DNA from: Chelativorans sp. ZYF759
GTDB taxonomy: Bacteria > Pseudomonadota > Alphaproteobacteria > Rhizobiales > Rhizobiaceae
DNA: 64,000 bases
Assembly (NCBI RefSeq): GCF_012911015.1
Contig: NZ_WVVV01000007.1
Span: forward strand, 1-64,000
Direction: 5' to 3'
Shown: one piece after another, positions 57,833 to 64,000 of the stretch
Layout of the letters: every line of letters starts with the position of its first letter
Numbering within the stretch: the first letter of the stretch is position 1
Position numbers and translations under genes: made by a program
The notes under the pieces: generated by a model
The model's input: the letters and a program-made list of their open reading frames with translations, nothing else
Database searches by the model: none
What the model was told of the DNA's origin: nothing

Positions 57833-58822
57833 TTACGCGGCCTTCTTGAAGCGGTCGCGATCGTGCGGGGCATTGAGGTCCAGCATCGGCCCCTTGGGAA
57901 CGATACGGGTCGGGTTGATCGTTTCGTGGCTGCCGAAATAGTGATGCTTGATGTGCAGCATGTTCACCGTCTCCGCCACGCCGGGCACCTGATAGAGCTC
58001 CCGCACGTAGTTCGACAGGTTGGGGTAGTCGGCGATGCGCTTCAGATTGCACTTGAAGTGCGAGTAGTAGACCGCATCGAAACGCACAAGCGTCGTGAAG
58101 AGGCGCCAGTCGGCTTCGGTCACCCGGTCGCCGACCAGATAGCGGTCATGCGCCAGTCGCTCCTCGATTTCCTCCAGCGCGTCGAACAGTTCGTCGAAGG
58201 CTTCCTCGTAGGCATGCTGGGTGGTCGCGAAGCCGGCGCGATAGACGCCATTGTTGATGGAGGGGTATACGCGCTCGTTGATCGAGTCGATTTCACTGCG
58301 CAGGGGCGACGGATAGAGGTCGAGGGAGGCATCGCCGAAATCGTCAAATGCGGCGTTCAGCATGCGGATGATTTCAGACGACTCGTTTGATACGATCGTT
58401 TCGGTCTTCTTGTCCCAGAGCACGGGCACGGTCACCCGTCCCGTGAACTCAGGGTCGGCCTTGGTGTAGATCTCGCGCAGGAACTCCTTGCCGTAGAGCG
58501 GATCGCCCGTGGCGCCGTCTTCCTGCAGGAACGTCCATCCGTTCTCGCCCATGAAGTGGTGCACGACGGAATAGGAAATCACGTCGTCGAGCTTCTTCAG
58601 CTTGCGGTAAATCAGTGTGCGGTGGGCCCAGGGACAGGCATAGGAAACGTAGAGGTGGTAGCGGCCCGCTTCCGCCTTGAAACCACGGCTCGAACCCTCG
58701 GCGGGCTGCCCGTCCCTCGTGACCCAATCACGGAATTTCGATTCCTGGCGCACGAACCGACCCTCGGTCTCCTTCGTGTCATACCACTTGTCCTGCCATT
58801 CACCATTGACCAGAAGACCCAT
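57833..58822 (-). CDS. Glutathionyl-hydroquinone reductase (ECM4/YqjG family)
   Basis: A 329-residue GST-fold enzyme with the catalytic Cys63 in YACPWAHR, the hallmark of the Xi-class, which reduces glutathionyl-hydroquinones. The thioredoxin-like N domain and the helical C domain are complete. An AAGGAG precedes the ATG at 58822; longer starts are not conserved. A gttgac-N5-gtcaac palindrome lies 66 bases upstream. Confidence 0.92.
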   Translation of the reverse strand: MGLLVNGEWQDKWYDTKETEGRFVRQESKFRDWVTRDGQPAEGSSRGFKAEAGRYHLYVSYACPWAHRTLIYRKLKKLDDVISYSVVHHFMGENGWTFLQEDGATGDPLYGKEFLREIYTKADPEFTGRVTVPVLWDKKTETIVSNESSEIIRMLNAAFDDFGDASLDLYPSPLRSEIDSINERVYPSINNGVYRAGFATTQHAYEEAFDELFDALEEIEERLAHDRYLVGDRVTEADWRLFTTLVRFDAVYYSHFKCNLKRIADYPNLSNYVRELYQVPGVAETVNMLHIKHHYFGSHETINPTRIVPKGPMLDLNAPHDRDRFKKAA

Positions 58823-58887
58823 CGTCGTTGCTCCTTGTGTTGCCGGGGATTTAAGTGCCAACGGCCCAAGGGCAAACGGGTTGCGGT

Positions 58888-58904
58888 GTTGACGCATTGT
58901 CAAC
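58888..58904. promoter_or_regulatory. Palindrome gttgac-N5-gtcaac upstream of the hydroquinone reductase
   Basis: Two perfect 6-bp arms around gcatt; the arm on the minus strand contains a TTGACA -35-like box. A regulator could bind across it. Confidence 0.4.
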
Positions 58905-59107
58905 GGGCGCGGATGAAGGAGCGCACCGGGCCATTTCGTTGCTGGACGCCTCATGGAAAGGGTGCTAGCCAGCTTCACGATTTCGGGAGAGACAATGTGA
59001 GACGAGTTTCGGTTCAGCGACGACGATCGATGGAACGCGCCTAGCGGGCGCGCGCGGCCAGTCGTGGCCGTCTCCATTTTTGTCTCCTCGATCCGGAATC
59101 CTCAGCC

Positions 59108-59635
59108 ATGAGCCTCGCAGATGTCGCCTACGTGCCGGAAGACGCCGCGCACGACCCGGAAATCGAAGCCATCAACGAAGAAGCGTTTGGCCCCGGCCGT
59201 TTTGTGCGCGCCGCCTTCAAGATCCGTGAAGGGGGGCCGCACGCGCGGGACCTTTCGTTCGTGGCGCTGCATGGGGACAAGGTCATTGCCTCGGTCAGGC
59301 TGACGCCGATCAACGCCGGCGAAGGGCAGGCCCTGCTGCTTGGACCGCTGGCGGTGAGGCCGGCCTGGAAAAATCTCGGCATCGGAAAGAGGCTGGTGCG
59401 CATAGCGGTGGAGGCAGCCGCGGTGGCGGGATGGGGGGCCGTGGTGCTCGTCGGCGATGCGCCCTATTACGGTCCGCTCGGTTTCAAGCCCATACCCCGC
59501 GGTCAGCTGACCATGCCGCGGCCCGTCGACCCGGCACGCCTGCTGGCCGCCGAACTACACTCCGGCGCCGTCGAGATGTTGACTGGAGAGGTTCGCCACG
59601 CCGCACTGGCGCGCGCAGCGGGGGAGCGCGCCTAA
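59108..59635 (+). CDS. GNAT N-acetyltransferase
   Basis: A 175-residue GNAT protein. The acetyl-CoA-binding motif A is LAVRPAWKNLGIGKRLVRIAV (near residue 80) and the following VVLVGDAPYYGPLGFKPIPR matches motif B of the YhbS-like subgroup. The substrate amine is unknown. The 270 bases upstream hold no other gene that I can support; the 145 bases downstream hold none either. Confidence 0.88.
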   Translation: MSLADVAYVPEDAAHDPEIEAINEEAFGPGRFVRAAFKIREGGPHARDLSFVALHGDKVIASVRLTPINAGEGQALLLGPLAVRPAWKNLGIGKRLVRIAVEAAAVAGWGAVVLVGDAPYYGPLGFKPIPRGQLTMPRPVDPARLLAAELHSGAVEMLTGEVRHAALARAAGERA

Positions 59636-59781
59636 GGCCACTCTTCGAGCGTTCGAGCCGGGACGCCTCCAACGGCCCAAGAACACGAAACCAGGACACG
59701 AAAAGATGACCCGCTGGCGGACCGTCTTCGACAGGGACCGGCTTGTGATGGCTTGCTTGCGGTGCCTGGTTTCTTAGGCGA

Positions 59782-61854
59782 CTACCGCCCCTCGCGATAC
59801 CACATCGAGCCGATCACCGTCAGCAAGAGGGCCAGGCCGAAGAAGCCAGCAAATAGTGGGACGCGGCTGACCGAGCGCAAGACGCTGTCATCGGTCTGGC
59901 GCAGGCCCATCCAGTCGCGGCCGGCGGTCTCCGCACCAGGGCGTACGGGAACGATGTTCGGAATTTGCAGATTGCCGGTCAGGCCGGCCTCTATGCGGCG
60001 CGCGATCCCGCCCGTGGCCCCGGCGACGGGATCGAGGAGTTCCGTCGTCGACACGGTGCCTTCGAATTCCGGTGCGTTCACGGGCCCGACATGAGCAAGC
60101 GTTGTCAGGTCTCCATGCCCGATCTGGTAGAGCCCGATCTCCTCGACCTCCGCGCTGCCCGTGAAGGTGCCGGGGGCGGACTCGCTGAGCGCGATCTCAA
60201 GGGTTTCTCCGGAAGGGGCGAGCACCGTCGCGCTCCCGACTTCCTCGGCCATGGTCTGGCGCGTGACGTCGAGCGTCATGCCGCGACCATCCGCCGTAAG
60301 GCGCTCCTCCTCGAGTTCTGGTTCCTTCATCAGCCAGTGGGCCATGCGACGGTAAAGCGAGACGTGCGGGCCACCGCCTTCGAATCCTCGTGCCCAAAGC
60401 CAGCCATGGTCTGAAAGGAGCAGGCCGACACGACCTTCGCCACGCCTGTCCAGTAGAAGCAGGGGTTCCTCGTTGGCGCCCTGCATCACCACGTCGGCAC
60501 CGTTGACCGGGCTGATGCCAATCTGGCGGAACCAGCGGCTCCATTGCGGGGGCTCGGCCTGCGAGCCCTCCAGGCCGCGCGTCACGGGGTGGCGCTGTCC
60601 GGTCTCCGTGAGCCGCGGGTAGAAGGCCTGTTCCACGACATCGCCCGTCGGACGTGCCGGCAGCGCTGACATCAGAGGGGTCCGCGCGATCGACTGGATG
60701 CCGGCATATTCGGGGCCGGCAGCGACGAGCAGAGCGCCGCCATTCTCCACATATTCGGCGATGTAGTCGTAATAGAGGATCGGCAACACGTCGCGGTGCT
60801 GGTAGCGGTCGAAGATGATCAGGTCGAAATCGTTGATGCGCTCGACGAAGAGTTCGCGCGTTGGAAAGGCGATCAGCGAAAGCTCGTGAATCGGCGTGCC
60901 GTCCTGCTTTTCGGGCGGGCGCAAGATGGTGAAATGCACCAGATCGACCGCGGCGTCGGAGCGCAGGAGGTTGCGCCAGGTTCGCTCGCCCGCATGTGGC
61001 TCGCCCGAGACCAGGAGGACGCGGAGGTTCTCGCGGATGCCGTCGACCAGGGCTATGGTGCGGTTGTTGATGTCGGTGATCTCGTCGGGATGGCTTTCAA
61101 TGGCCAGTTCCACGATGTTGCGGCCGGCATTGGGCAGGGTGATCCGCAGCGGCATCTCCTGACCGATGACGGCGCTCTCGGTCGAGACACGCTCACCATT
61201 GATCAGGACGCTGACGGAAATCGAACTGTCCTCGTCCTCAGTCGAGATGACGCGATAGGACATGTCGATCTCGCGGCCGACAATACCGAAACGCGGGGCC
61301 CGTTCGAAGCGGATTCGGCGGTCGAATTCGTCGTCCTGGCCGGTGATCAGGGCGTGCAGAGGACCGGGAAGATCGGATAGCGCGGCCGGCACGTCATGCA
61401 CCTGGCCGTCCGTGATCATGATCGCGCCGCCGACGCGCGAGGGGGGCACGTCGCGGAAGGCGCTTTCGACCGCGCCGAACAGCCGCGTCTGGGTGCGGTC
61501 GTCCGTTCCCGGACCGCCGGCCTCGACGGTGCGAACCTCGAACTGTGGATAGCGCTCCAGACGCGACTGGAGCGCCTCCAGCGCCTGGTCGGCCTGGTCC
61601 ATGCGATCGCCGATATCCTGGCTCTGGCTGCGGTCGACAATCAGGGCCACCACGCTCTGCAGCGGCTCGCGCTCCTCGTCGAGGAGGACGGGATTGAAGA
61701 GCGCCAGCGCGAGTGCTGCGAGCGCCAGAAGGCGAAGGAAGCCGCCACGGGCCCGCAGCAACAGTCCGGCGATCACGAGAAGGGCGAGCGGGATCAGGGT
61801 GGCGCCCAGCCAGGTGAGGGACAGCAGCGGCTCGAAGGTGACAGTCCAGTTCAT
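59782..61854 (-). CDS. Membrane protein with vWA-like and GATase-like regions
   Basis: A 690-residue membrane protein with two N-terminal helices (about 10-30 and 38-58), a vWA-like part (about 65-170, VVALIVDRSQSQDIGDR and IMITDGQVHD), and a long part (about 280-440) that resembles class I glutamine amidotransferase folds (INDFDLIIFDRY, YVENGGALLVAAGPEY). A C-terminal helix follows (about 665-685). The Cys nucleophile is not present, so it is not an amidotransferase by activity. It belongs with the DUF4159 protein upstream; the start overlaps the DUF4159 stop by four bases. Confidence 0.75.
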   Translation of the reverse strand: MNWTVTFEPLLSLTWLGATLIPLALLVIAGLLLRARGGFLRLLALAALALALFNPVLLDEEREPLQSVVALIVDRSQSQDIGDRMDQADQALEALQSRLERYPQFEVRTVEAGGPGTDDRTQTRLFGAVESAFRDVPPSRVGGAIMITDGQVHDVPAALSDLPGPLHALITGQDDEFDRRIRFERAPRFGIVGREIDMSYRVISTEDEDSSISVSVLINGERVSTESAVIGQEMPLRITLPNAGRNIVELAIESHPDEITDINNRTIALVDGIRENLRVLLVSGEPHAGERTWRNLLRSDAAVDLVHFTILRPPEKQDGTPIHELSLIAFPTRELFVERINDFDLIIFDRYQHRDVLPILYYDYIAEYVENGGALLVAAGPEYAGIQSIARTPLMSALPARPTGDVVEQAFYPRLTETGQRHPVTRGLEGSQAEPPQWSRWFRQIGISPVNGADVVMQGANEEPLLLLDRRGEGRVGLLLSDHGWLWARGFEGGGPHVSLYRRMAHWLMKEPELEEERLTADGRGMTLDVTRQTMAEEVGSATVLAPSGETLEIALSESAPGTFTGSAEVEEIGLYQIGHGDLTTLAHVGPVNAPEFEGTVSTTELLDPVAGATGGIARRIEAGLTGNLQIPNIVPVRPGAETAGRDWMGLRQTDDSVLRSVSRVPLFAGFFGLALLLTVIGSMWYREGR

Positions 61855-64000
61855 TGGCCAAGCCTTTCGAGAATGGCGGGCACATGAACCTGGTCGGATT
61901 TGTAGTTGCCGGTGAGCATGTACATCATGATGTTGACGCCGGCGCGCATGGCGAACTCGCGCTGCATGGGGTCGGAAGGAACGGTCGGCAACATCGGGCG
62001 GCGGTTGGCGTCCTCGGCCCAGGCTCCGGCGAAGTCATTCGCCGTGATCATGATCGGGGTCACGCCGTCACCTTGGCGAACGGGGCGTTCGGGATCGGCC
62101 TCGCCATCGCCCATTGCCTCCACCCAGAGCGGTCCGCCGGCATAGCGCCCGGGGAATTCGTGCAGGATGTAGAAGGTCTTGGTCAGCACGTGATCGTCCG
62201 GCACCGGCTCGAGTGGCGGCACGTTCATGCCGCTCAGGATTTCGCGCAGTCGCATTGTGCCAGGGCTTGCGGCCCCGTCGAAGAGGCCAGCGCCATACTG
62301 GTCGCGCGTGTCGAAAAGCACAGTGCCGCCCTGCTGCATGTAGGCGTCGATGCGCGACAGGGCCTCGTCGGACGGCATCTGCGTGGCCTCGTCCACTGGC
62401 CAGTAGATGAGCGGGTAGAAGCTCAGTTCGTCGGTTTCGATGTCGACGCCGGAAGGTTGTCCGGGTTCCAGTGCCGTCTTGTCGGTCAGGAAGCGCGAGA
62501 GGCCGGCAATCCCGGCCCGGCTGATGGAATCGATCGAGGAATCGCCGGTGATGACATAGGCAATGCGGGTCTCTGAAATGGCCGCGATCGCCTCGTCATC
62601 GCCTGGACGCGCATCGTCGAACTGCGCCAGGCCCGTGCCGGGGGCCAGGACCGAGCCGACGGCCAGTACGAAGACTGCGACGCCGGCTGATCTGCCCGCG
62701 AGCCGCGGGCGGCGGCGCAGAAGCCCGCCCATCCACAAGACGATGAGGGAATCGAGGATCATGAGGGCCACCGCCGCCGCCAGCAGCGGGCCGCGCAGGT
62801 CCTGTTGCTCGTCGAAAGCGTAGGCAATGCGGGTCACCGGCAGTTCGGTCTGGGGAACGTCAATCGCCGCGAGCTGCGAGTCCGGCCCAAGAAGGTTGTG
62901 AGCGATGACGCCATCGTCGGTCCCATAGAGGCCGGGCGGATTGCGCAAAGTGACGGACTGGGTGCTTCCCGATATCTCGAGCGGCCGCGCGTCAGGCGAC
63001 GGCGGGACCAGCGTGCCATTGGCGCTAATCATGCGGTAAGGCGGCAGGGACGCGCGGCGTTCTTCGCCGCTGGCATCGACAACCGCCTGGTTGCGCGAAA
63101 TCTGGACGATGCGCCGCAGCATCTCGACGAAGCTGCCGGAGATGGGCAGGTTCGACCAGGTGGCCTCTGGTGTCACATGAAAGAGCACCAGCGTGCCATC
63201 GCCGCGCCGGTCGCCGGTCACGAGCGGGGTGCCGTCGGCAAGGTTGGCCCAGGTCCGGTCGACAATGTCGGCGGAAGGCTCCGCGAGCACCTGGCGGGTC
63301 ACCGTGACTTCCGAAGGCGGGCTGAGATCGGCAAAGGGCCCCGACGGCGGGAACTCGCTGACTGCCTGCGGTTCGGTCCACGAAAGCGTGCCGCCCAAGG
63401 CGCGCTCACCCAGCCTCAACCGGACGGGCAAGAGGTCGGGGTCGTTTTCTGCGGCAGCGAGTCTCGACCCCGCAAATCGGACGAGCGTGCCCCCGCCTTC
63501 GACCCAGTCGATCACGGCGCGCCGCGCAGCTGAAGGCAAGGTTCCGACATCGGCCATCACGATGACCGCCGGCCCCTGCTCGATCAGTTCTGGAATGGCC
63601 TCGGCGAGGTCGGGACTGGAAGCGCTTACGATGTCGGCATAGGGCTCGAGCGCGCGGTTGATGTAGTGGAGGGGCGACAGGAGCGGTTGCGCCTGGTCGC
63701 CTTCGGCCTGGGAAATGAGGGCGACGCGGCGGCGGCGCCGGCTCTCGTCGAGGACGCGCGTCGCGGCAGCATGCATCTCTCCGTCGATCGAAAGAGACGA
63801 GAAATCGTTGCGCAGCTCGAAGGGTACACGAATCTCGCCGCGGGCTTCCATCTCTCCCGTCGCAAACGAAATGGCGGCGTCGGCGAGGCGGCGACCGCGA
63901 TCGTCATAGGCCCCCACGGTGACGTCGCGCGGTGCCGTGTCGCTCTGCGGACGGATGGCGGTCACGGCAAAGACATCGGCGAGATTGTCGCCGCCGGTGA
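61851..64000 (-). CDS. DUF4159 membrane protein, 5' end outside the window
   Basis: The last 716 codons or so of a larger protein; the frame is open to 64000, so the true start is upstream. It has a GATase-like part (about residues 90-250 of the visible chain), a membrane helix (near 400), a second hydrophobic segment (about 430) and the DUF4159 domain (about 460-700) with IAYVITGD, LIYWPVD and VLFDTRDQYGAGL. Such proteins, with an N-terminal BatA part, are usually next to MoxR AAA+ and DUF58 genes; those would be off the window. Function unknown. Confidence 0.8.
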   Translation of the reverse strand, partial: TGGDNLADVFAVTAIRPQSDTAPRDVTVGAYDDRGRRLADAAISFATGEMEARGEIRVPFELRNDFSSLSIDGEMHAAATRVLDESRRRRRVALISQAEGDQAQPLLSPLHYINRALEPYADIVSASSPDLAEAIPELIEQGPAVIVMADVGTLPSAARRAVIDWVEGGGTLVRFAGSRLAAAENDPDLLPVRLRLGERALGGTLSWTEPQAVSEFPPSGPFADLSPPSEVTVTRQVLAEPSADIVDRTWANLADGTPLVTGDRRGDGTLVLFHVTPEATWSNLPISGSFVEMLRRIVQISRNQAVVDASGEERRASLPPYRMISANGTLVPPSPDARPLEISGSTQSVTLRNPPGLYGTDDGVIAHNLLGPDSQLAAIDVPQTELPVTRIAYAFDEQQDLRGPLLAAAVALMILDSLIVLWMGGLLRRRPRLAGRSAGVAVFVLAVGSVLAPGTGLAQFDDARPGDDEAIAAISETRIAYVITGDSSIDSISRAGIAGLSRFLTDKTALEPGQPSGVDIETDELSFYPLIYWPVDEATQMPSDEALSRIDAYMQQGGTVLFDTRDQYGAGLFDGAASPGTMRLREILSGMNVPPLEPVPDDHVLTKTFYILHEFPGRYAGGPLWVEAMGDGEADPERPVRQGDGVTPIMITANDFAGAWAEDANRRPMLPTVPSDPMQREFAMRAGVNIMMYMLTGNYKSDQVHVPAILERLGQ

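Noticed and set aside
58917-59044. A 43-codon frame upstream of the GNAT gene
   Set aside because: Basic, low complexity and without a ribosome binding site; it lies over the control region of the hydroquinone reductase gene.
59706-59777. A 23-codon frame after the GNAT gene
   Set aside because: No clear ribosome binding site and no conserved pattern; probably chance in a gap of 145 bases.

Overview
The window looks like a GC-rich chromosomal core segment of an alphaproteobacterium of the order Hyphomicrobiales (Rhizobiales), most like the Mesorhizobium, Nitratireductor or Phyllobacterium group. The basis is gene content: a one-chain TrpE(G) anthranilate synthase behind a tri-tryptophan leader peptide, TrcR and GapR, the pyk-DUF1036 / formylglutamate amidohydrolase-DUF1244-GapR block, a BigR-type sulfide operon, and two kinds of palindromic repeat that are common in this order. 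No species is claimed. I see no phage, insertion sequence, CRISPR array, rRNA or tRNA.

Layout. 1-2245: palindromic repeats, an unknown protein gene that carries a repeat in frame, and trcR with its own promoter and terminator. 2280-6874: TauE/SafE exporter, quinone oxidoreductase, DUF1192, MFS transporter with an ArsR-type regulator, and two divergent YdcH-like small proteins. 6952-10598: purEK, the zinc-free form of ribosomal protein L36, a TPR protein and an alpha/beta hydrolase. 10638-15234: DUF1036-pyk facing a formylglutamate amidohydrolase-DUF1244 pair, then gapR and an EamA transporter. 15235-18554: a complete polar amino acid ABC importer. 18775-22944: a sulfide/persulfide operon (DUF2892, metallo-beta-lactamase, BigR, split YeeE, SulP). 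22937-25214: CaiB-type CoA-transferase and threonine aldolase. 25698-31939: glutamate synthase gltBD. 31954-38312: cell-envelope genes (pseudo-SGNH protein, lytic transglycosylase, galU, outer-membrane barrel, kdsD). 38324-41008: NfeD, SPFH protein and site-2 protease. 41165-45348: LigM-like demethylase and trpL-trpE(G). 45359-49516: CDF transporter, L,D-transpeptidase, a ubiquitin-like/Asp-box pair with a MarR regulator, and a CHMI-like tautomerase. 49729-53437: three-subunit molybdenum aldehyde oxidoreductase. 53585-55541: a possible leader peptide and leuA. 55681-64000: an unknown membrane-anchored protein, phosphoesterase, Nudix hydrolase, glutathionyl-hydroquinone reductase, GNAT enzyme, and two large envelope proteins, the second running off the window.

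How the genes work together. The clearest units are the sulfide operon (sensor, oxidising enzyme and transporters in one transcript), the ABC importer, gltBD, the Mo-enzyme operon with ATGA overlaps between all subunits, and the trp leader-synthase attenuation unit. The strongest unusual signals are the repeat embedded in frame in the first gene, the possible leuA leader peptide, the MoaD-like/Asp-box/MarR module with a perfect 12-bp palindrome between its divergent genes, and an SGNH-fold protein that seems to lack both its catalytic Ser and His. All function calls are from reading sequence; no database search was run.
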